DNA from: an uncultured Rhodobacterales bacterium
Lineage (GTDB): Bacteria > Pseudomonadota > Alphaproteobacteria > Rhodobacterales > Rhodobacteraceae
Length of the DNA stretch: 64,000 nucleotides
Direction: 5' to 3'
Assembly: GCA_903845215.1 (NCBI GenBank)
Contig: CAIMWI010000020.1
Span: 1 to 64,000, forward strand
Part shown: piece after piece, positions 19,951 through 29,030 of the stretch
Position numbering within the stretch: position 1 is the first letter of the stretch
Layout: the number at the start of each line of letters is the position of its first letter
Notes under the pieces: generated by a model
Database searches by the model: none
Told to the model about the DNA's origin: nothing
What the model saw: only the letters and a program-made list of their open reading frames with translations
Translations under genes and position numbers: made by a program

Positions 19951-20271
19951 TTACGTCAAAGGTTCGATTAAACTGCCCAGTTGTTCAGCCGACTGGGTCA
20001 TGGGCAAATCTGGGTCAAAGGGCACACCATTGCGTGCCAAGGTATTTTCGTGGCCCACCATGTCATCAGACATGGCAAGATCGCAGAACTTTTGCAGGCC
20101 CACGACCGCGCTGATCTTCTGCGTTGTGTCACAGATGAACAACGGCCGCGACACGGGGTAAGGCCGATCAGCAATGGCTTTTGGGCCCTGCCATTGACCA
20201 CGCGCCTGCGCGTTCAAACCGCTGGCAGCTATACTCGCAATGCTCGCGGCCGAAACCGTCATCAACGACAT
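19951..20271 (-). pseudogene. pstS: Remnant of phosphate-binding protein PstS, internally deleted
   Basis: The 106-codon frame starts with a plausible signal peptide (MSLMTVSAASIASIAASGLNAQARGQ) and jumps directly to the C-terminal part of a PstS: YPVSRPLFICDTTQKISAVVGLQKFCDLAMSDDMVGHENTLARNGVPFDPDLPMTQS. PstS proteins are about 330-350 residues long; the missing middle contains the phosphate-binding residues (the SSTV and SGG-type motifs). The only strong ribosome-binding site (AAAGGAG, 20321-20327) is about 50 bases upstream and serves a 4-codon frame (ATG ATG AGT GTA stop), so the 5' end is also damaged. Position between a Pho box and pstC is exactly that of pstS. The C-terminal match is firm; the signal peptide reading is likely. 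Confidence 0.72.
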
Positions 20272-20358
20272 CAAATTTCCCAGTCTTTCCGGCAGGAACG
20301 AAGCTTATACACTCATCATGCTCCTTTACGGCGGCAGGACTACGTTTTTGCGACACCA

Positions 20359-20378
20359 ATGTAACAGTATAATGACAC
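20359..20378 (-). promoter_or_regulatory. Pho box (PhoB-binding site)
   Basis: The minus strand reads TGTCATTATACTGTTACAT, close to the PhoB consensus of two CTGTCAT-like 7-mers separated by a 4-base AT-rich spacer. It lies about 88-107 bases before the pstS remnant start and about 470 bases before pstC, just after the phoR stop. It should place pstCAB-phoU-phoB under phosphate control. Confidence 0.75.
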
Positions 20379-20423
20379 GCCCTAAAACTGGCACAATTGC
20401 CGAAGCCTTTTCGCCTTGAAACC

Positions 20424-21449
20424 TTAACCCGCCGGCAAAAGAACCGAAAACGTCGAACCTTCCCCGGGCACACTGTCAATCACCAAACGGCCGCGATGGC
20501 GTTGGGCGATATGCTTGACGATGGCCAAGCCCAAGCCTGTCCCCCCCTTTTCGCGACTGCGATGGCCATCAATGCGGTAAAACCGCTCGGCCAAGCGAGG
20601 AAGGTGAAAAGAATCAATACCTTCACCTTGATCTTTTACGGCCAACCGCACTTTTGGCCCGCGCAGGCCGCTTTCATGGCTAAGGGTCACGATCACCTCT
20701 TTGTTAGGCCCGCCATATTTGATCGCATTCTCGATCAAATTGGTGGCCACTTGGGTGATTTGGTCAGGATCGGCAAAAATCTCGACAGGGTCGTCTAATC
20801 CGACCAGAACCAAGCGTATTTTTGCCGCATCCGCCATCAGGCGCAGCGATTGGGCGGCAGAGTAAATCAGGCGCGCGACGTCGTGCCGGTCAGTCGGGCG
20901 TTGACGTTCTTGCGCCTCGACCTTTGACAGATGCAACAGATCCCGCACCAACCGCACCATACGTTCAGCTTCGGTCTGCATGATGCCCAAGAACCGGTCC
21001 CGCGCGGCCGAATCTTCGCGTGCCGGCCCGCGCAGTGTTTCGATGAACCCCAAAACCGACGTCAGAGGCGTGCGCAATTCGTGGCTAACATTGGCCACAA
21101 AATCACGGCGCATGGCATCCATTTGCTCGCGGTCAGACAGGTCTTCAAACGTACACAGCACAGAACGGCCCACCGGCGCTGCTGTCAGGCGATGGATCAC
21201 TTCGTGGCTGGGGCCGGGGATGACATGGCGCGCCTCGGCCATTTGGCGGTTGACCATGGCCTTAGAGATAGCGGCCAAAACCTCTGGCTGGCGCAGCACA
21301 AAGGCGTGATGGCGGCCCACCAAACCTGCCCCCAACAGAGCCAGCGCTGTGCCATTGCATCCAGAAATCCGCTCATCCGCGCCAACCATCAGGGCGGGCA
21401 AGGGCAGGCCGGAAAGAACCTCGTCCAAGATATCTTGATCCATGCCCAT
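20424..21449 (-). CDS. phoR: Phosphate regulon sensor histidine kinase PhoR (cytosolic form)
   Basis: PhoR phosphorylates PhoB when phosphate is scarce. The 341-residue protein has an N-terminal PAS-like domain, then the HisKA dimerisation domain with His123 in FVANVSHELRTPLTSVLGF. The HATPase domain shows the N box (NLIENAIKYGG), G1 (VKDQGEGID), F box (ERFYRID) and G2 (GGTGLGLAIVKHI). It has no transmembrane segment, so it must sense phosphate status through PhoU and the transporter. The gene precedes the Pho box and pst genes on the same strand. Confidence 0.93.
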   Translation of the reverse strand: MGMDQDILDEVLSGLPLPALMVGADERISGCNGTALALLGAGLVGRHHAFVLRQPEVLAAISKAMVNRQMAEARHVIPGPSHEVIHRLTAAPVGRSVLCTFEDLSDREQMDAMRRDFVANVSHELRTPLTSVLGFIETLRGPAREDSAARDRFLGIMQTEAERMVRLVRDLLHLSKVEAQERQRPTDRHDVARLIYSAAQSLRLMADAAKIRLVLVGLDDPVEIFADPDQITQVATNLIENAIKYGGPNKEVIVTLSHESGLRGPKVRLAVKDQGEGIDSFHLPRLAERFYRIDGHRSREKGGTGLGLAIVKHIAQRHRGRLVIDSVPGEGSTFSVLLPAG

Positions 21450-21529
21450 CCTCTGGCGTTACAGCGGTATTCCGCTTTGCATACAACTTGGCACCCAGAC
21501 AGGCGCAAGGTCTTTTATCGCAAAAAGGT

Positions 21530-22537
21530 TTAGGCGGCGAGATCTGCAGCCACAGCCCCTAAAGCCCGCATCGCTTCTGCGCCAATCTGAAAGGACTCAA
21601 TCCTTGCGCTGTGCGCATGGGTCATGCCCGTAAGCATCACCTCATCGGGCTGATATTGCGCGATCAGGGTTTCCAAAGCGCGCTGAACGCTGGCCAAAGA
21701 CCCCACCGCGGCACAAGACAAGGCCTGATCCACCCCGGCAAGGACATGGGCCGGAATATACGACAGATCCGCGCTTGGCGGCGGCAAAAGGCCGGGCTGG
21801 CCCGTGCGCAATCGGGCAAAGGAAATAACCTGAGATGATCGTAAGAACTGTGCCTGCGCATCTGTTTGGGCCGCACAAAGGCCGACCGCCATCATAAAAT
21901 ACGGGGTCGCGCGCCAGATCGAGGGACGAAAGGTGCTGCGATAAATCTGCGCTGCCTCGGCCAGATGGGCGGGGGCGAAGTGGCTGGCAAAAGCATAAGG
22001 CAGGCCCAGATAGGCCGCCAGTTGCGCACCGTACCGGCTGGACCCCAATATCCACACAGGCACCTGTGATCCTTCCCCCGGGCAAGCACGGATCGGTGAT
22101 TGCGGATCGGCGATATCCAGATACTGCAGCAACTCGACCACATCGTTGGGGAAATTGTCAGACGACTCCATATTGCGCCGCATCGCCCGCGCTGTGGCCA
22201 TATCAGACCCAGGCGCACGGCCAAGACCAAGGTCGATGCGGCCGGGAAACAGCGCCTCTAGCGTGCCGAACTGTTCGGCGATGACCAAGGGCGCGTGGTT
22301 GGGCAGCATGATGCCCCCTGCCCCCACGCGGATCGTCTTGGTATGGGCCGCCACATGGCCCACGACAACGGCCGTAGCGGCACTGGCGATGCCGGGCATG
22401 TTGTGATGCTCGGCCAGCCAATAGCGGTGATATCCCCAGCTTTCGGCCTTTTGTGCCAGATCGGCCGCATTGCGAAGCGCGTCGGTGGGGGTTTGGCCTT
22501 CGACCACGGGGGCCAAGTCTAACACGGAATAGCGCAT
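21530..22537 (-). CDS. LLM-class (luciferase-like) flavin-dependent oxidoreductase
   Basis: A 335-residue TIM-barrel protein of the bacterial luciferase-like superfamily, closest by pattern to the generic luciferase family oxidoreductase group 1 type. Features: [15 protein letters not shown] at the start; [13 protein letters not shown] with the flavin-pocket His; the [42 protein letters not shown] block; and the late [23 protein letters not shown]. It probably uses FMNH2 and O2, but the substrate is unknown. A much longer open frame upstream overlaps the DddQ-like gene; 22537 is the family start. It is the last gene of the preT-preA-cupin row, 61 bases downstream of the cupin gene. Confidence 0.85.
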   Translation of the reverse strand: MRYSVLDLAPVVEGQTPTDALRNAADLAQKAESWGYHRYWLAEHHNMPGIASAATAVVVGHVAAHTKTIRVGAGGIMLPNHAPLVIAEQFGTLEALFPGRIDLGLGRAPGSDMATARAMRRNMESSDNFPNDVVELLQYLDIADPQSPIRACPGEGSQVPVWILGSSRYGAQLAAYLGLPYAFASHFAPAHLAEAAQIYRSTFRPSIWRATPYFMMAVGLCAAQTDAQAQFLRSSQVISFARLRTGQPGLLPPPSADLSYIPAHVLAGVDQALSCAAVGSLASVQRALETLIAQYQPDEVMLTGMTHAHSARIESFQIGAEAMRALGAVAADLAA

Positions 22538-22598
22538 TTTGGCCCTCTTGGTCGGCAATGGTAAGATATGGGCCGATTTGGGCCCAATTTCCAGCGCC

Positions 22599-23189
22599 TT
22601 ATACGGGCAAACACCACAGGGCCAAAAAGGGCTGATCGGTGGCCCGCATGGCATGGCGAATCCACGGCGTGTTATACACGGTTTGGCCAGCGGTGCGGGG
22701 CAGCCAATCGGCATCGCCTTGCAGGAACGCGCCGTCTGATAGCACCAAATACACCTCTTCTGGCGCATGGTCGTGGTCGGGGTAGCGGGTGTACGGTTCC
22801 ATCAGGCTTAGGCCCACCCAAACATCCTCGCGCGGTTCCAGCCCGTTCGGGCCAATCAGCACTGCATTGGCATGGGCCAGCGCAAACCCCGCGCTGGCCG
22901 TGGGGCCCACGCTTTTGCGCGTGCTCCACCCCAAGGCGGGGGCGATGGCTTGCACCGCCTGCCCCAAGGTTTGCAAACTTTCACAGTGGCTCTGAAGGTT
23001 CGCCACAGCTTGCGTCAAAAGGGATAGGACTGGCACATTCTCTGACGTAACAGCCCCAGAAGGGTGAACGGTTTTCAGGCGTTCAAACACTTTGCTCAGG
23101 GCTGCGCGCGCCTGTAAGGACAGGTCAGCCTCGGCAAAGGCCTGCTCTGCCGCATCCACCACCCGCTGTAGCCCCACACCCCGCGTCAT
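22599..23189 (-). CDS. DddQ-like cupin (dimethylsulfoniopropionate lyase family)
   Basis: The 196-residue product matches the DMSP-lyase cupin family (DddQ type), which cleaves DMSP to dimethyl sulfide and acrylate. A helical N-terminal half leads to [54 protein letters not shown], then [24 protein letters not shown]. The metal ligands expected for DddQ are visible as H139, H141, E145 and H179, with Y147 as candidate catalytic base. The start at 23189 overlaps the preA stop by 4 bases (ATGA), so it is translationally coupled to pyrimidine catabolism genes, an odd setting for a DMSP lyase. Family membership is fairly sure; the true substrate is not. Confidence 0.75.
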   Translation of the reverse strand: MTRGVGLQRVVDAAEQAFAEADLSLQARAALSKVFERLKTVHPSGAVTSENVPVLSLLTQAVANLQSHCESLQTLGQAVQAIAPALGWSTRKSVGPTASAGFALAHANAVLIGPNGLEPREDVWVGLSLMEPYTRYPDHDHAPEEVYLVLSDGAFLQGDADWLPRTAGQTVYNTPWIRHAMRATDQPFLALWCLPV

Positions 23190-24484
23190 TCTGCTGCGGC
23201 GACCGAGGGGTTGTTGGGGTGCATTGTCCAATTGGCATACTCGCCCACCTTGCGCCCCGTGCGCTGATCCACCCCGCCTTTGGGCACTTCGACCATGGTG
23301 ATGCAATCTTGCACAGGGCAGACGTTGACGCACAGGTTGCAGGCGACGCATTCCTCGTCTTTGACGGTAAAGGTGCGGTCCGCACTCATCGCGATGGCTT
23401 GGTGGCTGGTGTCTTCGCAGGCAGCAAAGCAGCGGCCGCATTTGATGCAATCGTCTTGGTTGATCACGGCTTTGGTGACGTAGTTCAGGTTCAAGAACTG
23501 CCAATCGGTCACATTCGGGGTTGCACGCCCGACCAGATCGGACAGGTCCATCCCTTTGTCATCCAGATAGTCCGACAGGCCAGAAATCATCTCAGAGACA
23601 ATCTTGAACCCATAGGTCATCGCCGCCGTGCAGACCTGCACATTGCCCGCCCCAAGGGCCAAAAACTCTGCCGCATCGCGCCAAGTGGTCACCCCGCCGA
23701 TGCCGCTGATGGGCAGGTTGCGGGTGGCAGGGTTGCGGGCGATTTCGGCCACCATGTTCAACGCAATCGGCTTGACCGCCGGGCCGCAATAGCCGCCGTG
23801 CGTCCCCTTGCCGTCAATCATCGGTTCGGGGGCAAAGCTGTCAAGGTTGACCGAGGTGATAGAGTTGATCGTGTTGATCAGTGACACCGCATCCGCCCCG
23901 CCAGCATGTGCCGCCTCAGCCGGTTTGCGGATGTCGTTGATATTGGGGGTCAGTTTGACGATACAGGGCATGCGCGAGTGCTTTTTCACCCAGCGTGTGA
24001 CCATTTCGATATACTCTGGCACCTGCCCAACCGCTGACCCCATGCCCCGTTCCGCCATGCCATGCGGGCAGCCAAAGTTCAGCTCCACCCCGTCGGCTTC
24101 GGTATCCTCGATCCGGTGCAGGATGTCCTTCCATGACTCCTCGTCACAGGGCACCATCAAGCTGATCACCAAGGCCCGATCGCGCCACTTGCGCTTGACG
24201 GCCTTGATCTCGTCAAGGTTGATCTGCAACGGCCGGTCGGTGATCAGTTCGATGTTGTTTAATCCCAACAACCGGCGATCCGCGCCCCAGATCGCGCCGT
24301 AGCGCGGGCCCGATACGTTCACCACAGGTGGCCCTTCCGAGCCGAGGGTTTTCCAAACCACCCCGCCCCAGCCCGCCTCATAGGCGCGTTCGACGTTATA
24401 GGCTTTGTCGGTCGGCGGGGCCGAGGCCAGCCAGAACGGGTTGGGGGATTTGATGCCGATGAAATTGGACGCCAGATTTGCCAT
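23186..24484 (-). CDS. preA: NAD-dependent dihydropyrimidine dehydrogenase subunit PreA
   Basis: PreA carries the FMN active site that reduces uracil or thymine to the 5,6-dihydro form, with PreT as electron partner. The 432-residue protein has a dihydroorotate-dehydrogenase-like TIM barrel (MANLASNFIGIKSPNPFWLASAPPTDKAYNVERAYEAGWGGVVWKTLG; substrate loop NFGCPHGMAERGMGSAVGQ). Two C-terminal 4Fe-4S motifs follow: CIKCGRCFAACEDTSHQ and CVACNLCVNVCPVQDC. It lies 25 bases after preT and is coupled to the DddQ-like cupin gene downstream. The later pathway genes (dihydropyrimidinase, beta-ureidopropionase) are not in the window. Confidence 0.94.
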   Translation of the reverse strand: MANLASNFIGIKSPNPFWLASAPPTDKAYNVERAYEAGWGGVVWKTLGSEGPPVVNVSGPRYGAIWGADRRLLGLNNIELITDRPLQINLDEIKAVKRKWRDRALVISLMVPCDEESWKDILHRIEDTEADGVELNFGCPHGMAERGMGSAVGQVPEYIEMVTRWVKKHSRMPCIVKLTPNINDIRKPAEAAHAGGADAVSLINTINSITSVNLDSFAPEPMIDGKGTHGGYCGPAVKPIALNMVAEIARNPATRNLPISGIGGVTTWRDAAEFLALGAGNVQVCTAAMTYGFKIVSEMISGLSDYLDDKGMDLSDLVGRATPNVTDWQFLNLNYVTKAVINQDDCIKCGRCFAACEDTSHQAIAMSADRTFTVKDEECVACNLCVNVCPVQDCITMVEVPKGGVDQRTGRKVGEYANWTMHPNNPSVAAAE

Positions 24485-24509
24485 GATGTGATCCTTGATA
24501 AAGCGCGCC

Positions 24510-25802
24510 TTAGCGCACCGCCCCCGTCAAGACTGAGTGAATTTCTTCCGCAGCATCGCGCCCTTGGGCCACAGCGGTGACGGTCAAGTCTTCGCCCCCG
24601 ACTGCACAATCGCCGCCCGCCCACACCTTTCCCACGCGATTGGAAAGTTTTTTGCCGTCCCGCGCAATAGGCTCACCCACCAGCGTCTGGCCAATGGCCT
24701 TGAACACCTGATCGGCCCTCAGCGTGAAAGTCTCACCCGACTCATAGGCAAATTCAACACCCTCAACCTTGCGAGCGCCCAAGATCTTCACCGGTGCCGC
24801 CCCGTAAACAATCGTCACACCGCAAGCCGTTGCGTGTTCTTGCTCGTAAACTGAGGCGCTCATCTTTTCCTTGCCGCGCCGATACACCATCGTCACGGTC
24901 TGCGCGCCCAGAAGTTTGGCCTGCACCGCCGCATCCACCGCCGTCATACCACCGCCAATCACCACAACATCGCGGCCCACTTCCAGCGCAGCTTTGTCGT
25001 CGGTCTGCCGCAGCGTGGCGATGAAATCGACCGCGTTGGCCACGCCGGCCATATCCTCACCCGCCAGCCCAAGCCTGTTCACACCGCCCAAACCGAAGCC
25101 TAAAAACACCGCATCAAAAGCAGCTTCCAAACCGGCCAGTGTGATATCGCGGCCCAATTCTTTGCCCGTTTGCAGCGTGATCCCGCCAATCTTTAACAAC
25201 CACTCCACTTCCTGCGCCGCGAAGTCGTCGGTCGATTTATAGGCTGCTATGCCATATTCGTTCAGCCCGCCCGCCTTGGGGCGGCGGTCATAGACTGTCA
25301 CCGCATGGCCATGCAGCGCCAAGCGGTGCGCGCAGGCTAGACCCGCAGGCCCTGCCCCCACCACGGCCACGCGCTTGCCCGTATCGGCCGCGCGGGTGAA
25401 GGGATGCACGCCCTTTGCCATCAGGCTATCGGTGGCATAGCGTTGCAAACGGCCAATCTCGACCGGTTTGCCTTCGGCCACTTCGCGCACGCAGACCTCT
25501 TCACACAGCGTCTCGGTCGGGCAAACACGCGCGCACATGCCCCCCATGATGTTTTGCGCAAAGATCGTCTTGGCCGCCGCATCGGGCGTGCCGGTGGCGA
25601 TTTGGCGGATGAACAGGGGAATGTCGATGGCCGTGGGGCAAGCCGTCATGCAGGGCGCATCATGGCAAAAGTAGCACCGATCCGCAGCCACGCGGGCTTC
25701 GTGCGCGTCATAGGCAGGCTGATAAGTGGCAAAATTCTGCGCCACTTGCTCGCTTGACAAGCGCTGCGCCACGATACCGGGCGTTTGGGGGGAATTGGGC
25801 AT
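24510..25802 (-). CDS. preT: NAD-dependent dihydropyrimidine dehydrogenase subunit PreT
   Basis: PreT passes electrons from NAD(P)H to PreA. The 430-residue protein resembles the small subunit of glutamate synthase: N-terminal Fe-S cysteines (CYFCHDAPCMTACPTAIDIP and CARVCPTETLCEEVC), an FAD Rossmann motif (VAVVGAGPAGLACAHRLALHGHAVTVYD), a second nucleotide-binding motif (VVVIGGGMTAVDAAVQAKLLG) and the late FAD motif VWAGGDCAVG. A GGAGG site lies 4 bases before the ATG. It is the first gene of the preT-preA-cupin-LLM row and is divergent from accB across about 220 bases that show no recognisable operator. Confidence 0.93.
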   Translation of the reverse strand: MPNSPQTPGIVAQRLSSEQVAQNFATYQPAYDAHEARVAADRCYFCHDAPCMTACPTAIDIPLFIRQIATGTPDAAAKTIFAQNIMGGMCARVCPTETLCEEVCVREVAEGKPVEIGRLQRYATDSLMAKGVHPFTRAADTGKRVAVVGAGPAGLACAHRLALHGHAVTVYDRRPKAGGLNEYGIAAYKSTDDFAAQEVEWLLKIGGITLQTGKELGRDITLAGLEAAFDAVFLGFGLGGVNRLGLAGEDMAGVANAVDFIATLRQTDDKAALEVGRDVVVIGGGMTAVDAAVQAKLLGAQTVTMVYRRGKEKMSASVYEQEHATACGVTIVYGAAPVKILGARKVEGVEFAYESGETFTLRADQVFKAIGQTLVGEPIARDGKKLSNRVGKVWAGGDCAVGGEDLTVTAVAQGRDAAEEIHSVLTGAVR

Positions 25803-26024
25803 GGGGCCTCCGCCATCTCTCAGAAGGGAACCTTATGGGGGAAGGCTGGCACAGGTTTAGTTTTTTATCAAATGGTAAATTTCGTCCAAAGCGAAGAATT
25901 GATGCGCGCCAAGCCCCAAACCGCATCAGATGCTTTTCCTTTGGGCATCTGTGCACTATACGAGGCTTTCAATTGCGCGTTTGGCCACAAAGGCCACCCA
26001 TCAACGACGCCAACAGAGGATCGC

Positions 26025-26522
26025 ATGAGCAAACATTCCCCCGATGCGGACGTGGCCTTTATCTCGGCCTTGGCAGAGCTGCTTAACAAGAACGAGCTGA
26101 CCGAACTGTCTGTGATGCGCGAATATGGCGAATATGACAGCTTGGATGTGAAGGTGGTCAAACAGGTCACCGTGGTGCAACAATCTGCCCCCGTGATGCA
26201 GGCAGCGCCGATGGTGCAGCACGCGGCCCCCAGCGCGCCGGTCGCAGCAGCACCCGCCCCTGCCCCCATCGAAGACCCCGCCCAACACCCCGGTGCTGTC
26301 ACCTCTCCCATGGTAGGAACTGTGTATCTATCGGCAGAACCCGGTGCGGCCACCTTTGTGACAGTTGGCGCCACCGTGACCGAAGGCCAGACGGTGTTGA
26401 TCATCGAAGCGATGAAAACCATGAACCATATCCCCGCCCCGCGCGCAGGCACGGTCAAGCGCATTCTGGCCAATGACGGCCAAGCCGTCGAATACGGCGC
26501 GCCTTTGATGATCATCGAGTGA
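26025..26522 (+). CDS. accB: Biotin carboxyl carrier protein of acetyl-CoA carboxylase
   Basis: AccB carries the biotin that is carboxylated by AccC and presented to the carboxyltransferase, the first step of fatty acid synthesis. The 165-residue protein has a helical N-terminal domain ([28 protein letters not shown]), an Ala/Pro-rich linker at about 55-90, and a biotinyl domain with the biotinylated Lys131 in EAMKTMN. EAMKMMN is more usual, so the Thr is a mild variant. The ATG at 26025 has AGAGGA upstream; a longer open frame from 25785 is not supported. accC follows 10 bases later. Confidence 0.95.
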   Translation: MSKHSPDADVAFISALAELLNKNELTELSVMREYGEYDSLDVKVVKQVTVVQQSAPVMQAAPMVQHAAPSAPVAAAPAPAPIEDPAQHPGAVTSPMVGTVYLSAEPGAATFVTVGATVTEGQTVLIIEAMKTMNHIPAPRAGTVKRILANDGQAVEYGAPLMIIE

Positions 26523-26525
26523 GGG
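26521..26525 (+). promoter_or_regulatory. Ribosome-binding site supporting a TTG start for accC
   Basis: GAGGG overlaps the accB stop and lies 7 bases before the TTG at 26533. No in-frame ATG exists between the accB stop and the conserved [13 protein letters not shown], so the TTG is the best start. Confidence 0.65.
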
Positions 26526-26532
26526 CGGCATT

Positions 26533-27906
26533 TTGACGCAAAGCCCCGCTCTGCCCATTTTCGACAAGATCCTGATCGCCAATCGCGGCGAGATTGCCCT
26601 GCGTGTCATTCGAGCCTGCCGCGAGATGGGCATCAAATCGGTGGCCGTGCATTCCACGGCTGACGCCGATGCGATGCATGTGCGCATGGCCGACGAATCG
26701 GTGTGTATCGGTCCGGCCTCTTCGACCCAAAGCTATCTGAACAAGGCCGCGATCATTTCGGCTTGCGAGATCACGGGCGCGCAGGCTGTGCATCCGGGCT
26801 ATGGGTTTTTGTCGGAAAACGCCTCTTTTGCGCAGGCTTTGCAAGATCACGGCATCACCTTCATCGGCCCCAATGCCGAACATATCCGCATCATGGGTGA
26901 CAAGATCACCGCCAAGGAAACCGCCAAAGCTTTGGGAATTCCGGTGGTGCCGGGGTCTGATGGCGGGGTGGCCGATTATGAAACGGCCATCGGGGTGGCC
27001 GCGAAAATCGGCTTTCCGGTGATCATCAAGGCCACGGCGGGCGGCGGAGGGCGCGGCATGAAAGTGGCGCGCAACCCTGAAGAGCTTGAGATTGCCTTTC
27101 GCACGGCACGATCAGAATCCAAGGCCGCCTTTGGCAATGACGAAGTCTATATCGAAAAATACCTGCAAAAGCCGCGCCATATCGAGATTCAGGTGTTTGG
27201 CGATGGCAAAGGCGGCGCTGTTCATCTGGGAGAGCGCGATTGTTCGCTGCAACGTCGCCACCAAAAGGTGTTCGAAGAGGCCCCCGGCCCCGTCATCACC
27301 CCCGCGCTGCGGGCCAAGATCGGCAAGGTCTGCGCGCAAGCCATGCAGAAAATCAGCTATATCGGCGCAGGCACGATCGAGTTTCTTTATGAAGACGGCG
27401 AATTCTTCTTTATCGAGATGAACACCCGTTTGCAGGTGGAACATCCTGTCACCGAGGCGATCTTTGGCATCGACCTTGTGCGCGAACAAATCCGCGTGGC
27501 CGCAGGCCTGCCCTTGTCGTTTGCCCAAGACGATCTGGAAATCAACGGCCACGCCATCGAAGTGCGCATCAACGCCGAACGCCTGCCCGACTTTGCGCCG
27601 CGCCCTGGCAAGGTCAAAGTCTTTCACGCCCCCGGCGGCTTGGGCGTGCGGATGGATTCAGCCCTGTACGGCGGCTATTCGATCCCGCCCTATTACGACA
27701 GCCTGATCGGCAAACTGATCGTGCATGGCCGCGACCGCCCCGAAGCTTTGGCCCGCCTGAAGCGCGCCTTGGGCGAGTTGATCATCGACGGGGTGGAAAC
27801 CACGATCCCGCTGTTTGCCGCCCTGCTGGCAGAGCCGGACATCCAGAATGGAGAGTACAACATCCATTGGCTGGAAAAGTGGCTGGAGCATCAGTTCGGC
27901 GCTTAG
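26533..27906 (+). CDS. accC: Biotin carboxylase of acetyl-CoA carboxylase
   Basis: AccC uses ATP and bicarbonate to carboxylate the AccB biotin. The 457-residue ATP-grasp enzyme shows [38 protein letters not shown], the glycine-rich ATP loop [12 protein letters not shown], the [16 protein letters not shown] block, [19 protein letters not shown], and the catalytic stretch [16 protein letters not shown]. The start is TTG with a GAGGG ribosome-binding site, which gives eight residues before the usual FDKI. A probable terminator hairpin follows the stop. Confidence 0.97.
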   Translation: MTQSPALPIFDKILIANRGEIALRVIRACREMGIKSVAVHSTADADAMHVRMADESVCIGPASSTQSYLNKAAIISACEITGAQAVHPGYGFLSENASFAQALQDHGITFIGPNAEHIRIMGDKITAKETAKALGIPVVPGSDGGVADYETAIGVAAKIGFPVIIKATAGGGGRGMKVARNPEELEIAFRTARSESKAAFGNDEVYIEKYLQKPRHIEIQVFGDGKGGAVHLGERDCSLQRRHQKVFEEAPGPVITPALRAKIGKVCAQAMQKISYIGAGTIEFLYEDGEFFFIEMNTRLQVEHPVTEAIFGIDLVREQIRVAAGLPLSFAQDDLEINGHAIEVRINAERLPDFAPRPGKVKVFHAPGGLGVRMDSALYGGYSIPPYYDSLIGKLIVHGRDRPEALARLKRALGELIIDGVETTIPLFAALLAEPDIQNGEYNIHWLEKWLEHQFGA

Positions 27907-27912
27907 CACTTT

Positions 27913-27937
27913 GGGCGGGTGAGATGACCCGCCCTTG
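27913..27937 (+). terminator. Hairpin after accC
   Basis: An 8-bp perfect stem, GGGCGGGT (27913-27920) with ACCCGCCC (27927-27934) and a GAGATG loop, begins 6 bases after the accC stop. The T run is weak (TTGCCC), so termination may be partial. Confidence 0.6.
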
Positions 27938-27949
27938 CCCTGCTGCATC

Positions 27950-28022
27950 CTGGAGGGTTTCACACCCTCCAGACCTCCCGTGGAGTATTGCGACAAAGGG
28001 CAAAGGGGGGTGCGGGGGGGGG
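27950..28022 (+). repeat. Dispersed intergenic element, copy A
   Basis: Hairpin CTGGAGGG (27950-27957), loop TTTCACA, CCCTCCAG (27965-27972), then GACCTCCCGTGGAGTATT and a tail ending in G runs (GGGGGG, GGGGGGGG). It has the same loop and layout as copy C near 43.9 kb. It fills the gap between the convergent accC and hydroxyacid dehydrogenase genes. Confidence 0.75.
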
Positions 28023-28025
28023 AAG

Positions 28026-28949
28026 TTAGGCAGGAGGGGCCACTTCCCAAGGTTTGACCCAGTCGCCCGCAACGCGCAGGTCAATGCCGGCGTCATCTTC
28101 GATCACCTTGCACACCGTCATCTCACCCGCGCCCATGCCATAACGTCGGCCTGCTTCGCGGAAACGTTCGTGGGTCGCCTCGGTCAGGGAGTTGGTGGTG
28201 CCGACTTTATCCATCAACTCTTTGATCAGGCTCAGGTCTTTCAGGCACAAGGCAATCGGGAAAGACGGGTCGTAATGGCCTGCAAAGATCGAAGGCACAT
28301 CATGCGACAGAACGAAACTGTCGGCAGCACCGCCTTTCATCACCTCCCACCAGACGGCCGGGTCTAATCCGGCAAGCTTGGCTGTCACCATCGCCTCGCC
28401 AATCGCAGCGGCGTGGATTTTCCACAGTTGGTTGTTGACCAGTTTGGCGACATAGCCGTTGCCATAGGCCCCCACTTTGCGCAGTTGGCCCATGGCTTCG
28501 ATCACGGGACGAACCTGTTCGATCACCGCATCATCCCCGCCCACAAACATCGGCATATCGCCCCGGATCGCCGCATCGACCGACCCTGTGACGGGCGCAT
28601 CCACCGCCTGACCACCTTTGGCAGCAAACTCCGCTGCCAGATCGCGCATCAGGAAGGGGGAAGAGGTCGTCATATCGACCCAGATTTTTCCCGTGCAATC
28701 GCCCGACAAAAAGCCATGCGGGCCGCGCAGCACCGCCTCAACCTCCTTAGGGCCAAAGACCATGGTCACCACCACATCGCAGCGCGCCAGCACATCGGCG
28801 GGGCTGGTGGCTTTGGCCGCCCCCATCGCAGCCAACCCTTCCATCGCCTCGGGGCGGATGTCGTAGACCACCATGTCAAACCCGTGGCGGCGTATGTTGG
28901 CTGCGGCATTCTTGCCCATTGTGCCCAAACCGATGAAACCGATGCGCAT
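28026..28949 (-). CDS. NAD(P)-dependent beta-hydroxyacid dehydrogenase (3-hydroxyisobutyrate dehydrogenase family)
   Basis: The 307-residue protein begins with the Rossmann motif MRIGFIGLGTMGKNAAANIRRHG. It continues with DVVVTMVFGPKEVEAVL, the substrate-binding DAPVTGSVDAAIRGDMPMFVGG, and the catalytic-lysine region GNGYVAKLVNNQLWKIHAAAIGEAM. These are the marks of the 3-hydroxyisobutyrate/6-phosphogluconate-like family; the exact substrate cannot be told. A strong ribosome-binding site (AAAGGAGG) precedes the ATG. It is divergent from a LysR gene with a LysR-type dyad in the shared gap, which suggests local regulation. Confidence 0.85.
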   Translation of the reverse strand: MRIGFIGLGTMGKNAAANIRRHGFDMVVYDIRPEAMEGLAAMGAAKATSPADVLARCDVVVTMVFGPKEVEAVLRGPHGFLSGDCTGKIWVDMTTSSPFLMRDLAAEFAAKGGQAVDAPVTGSVDAAIRGDMPMFVGGDDAVIEQVRPVIEAMGQLRKVGAYGNGYVAKLVNNQLWKIHAAAIGEAMVTAKLAGLDPAVWWEVMKGGAADSFVLSHDVPSIFAGHYDPSFPIALCLKDLSLIKELMDKVGTTNSLTEATHERFREAGRRYGMGAGEMTVCKVIEDDAGIDLRVAGDWVKPWEVAPPA

Positions 28950-29030
28950 ATTTGTCCTCCTTTGGCTGCTGGGTTGCAGCCTGCGCCCCTTGGGCCTAGG
29001 TTGTCCAACAAAAGCCCGTTAAGGCGGGGA

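Noticed and set aside
20321-20479. Middle part of PstS in a second frame (ISFVPAGKTGKFDVVDDGF)
   Set aside because: It vaguely resembles the PstS PGTKHGTREVF region, but the same bases encode the better-fitting signal peptide in another frame and the match is too short to trust.
22538-22768. N-terminal extension of the LLM oxidoreductase to 412 residues
   Set aside because: The extra 77 residues overlap the DddQ-like gene out of frame and do not resemble the family, which starts at [10 protein letters not shown] with AGAGGG upstream.
23190-23504. Upstream extension of the DddQ-like gene to 301 residues
   Set aside because: The extension is the preA iron-sulfur region read in another frame (Arg/His-rich). 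The real start overlaps the preA stop.
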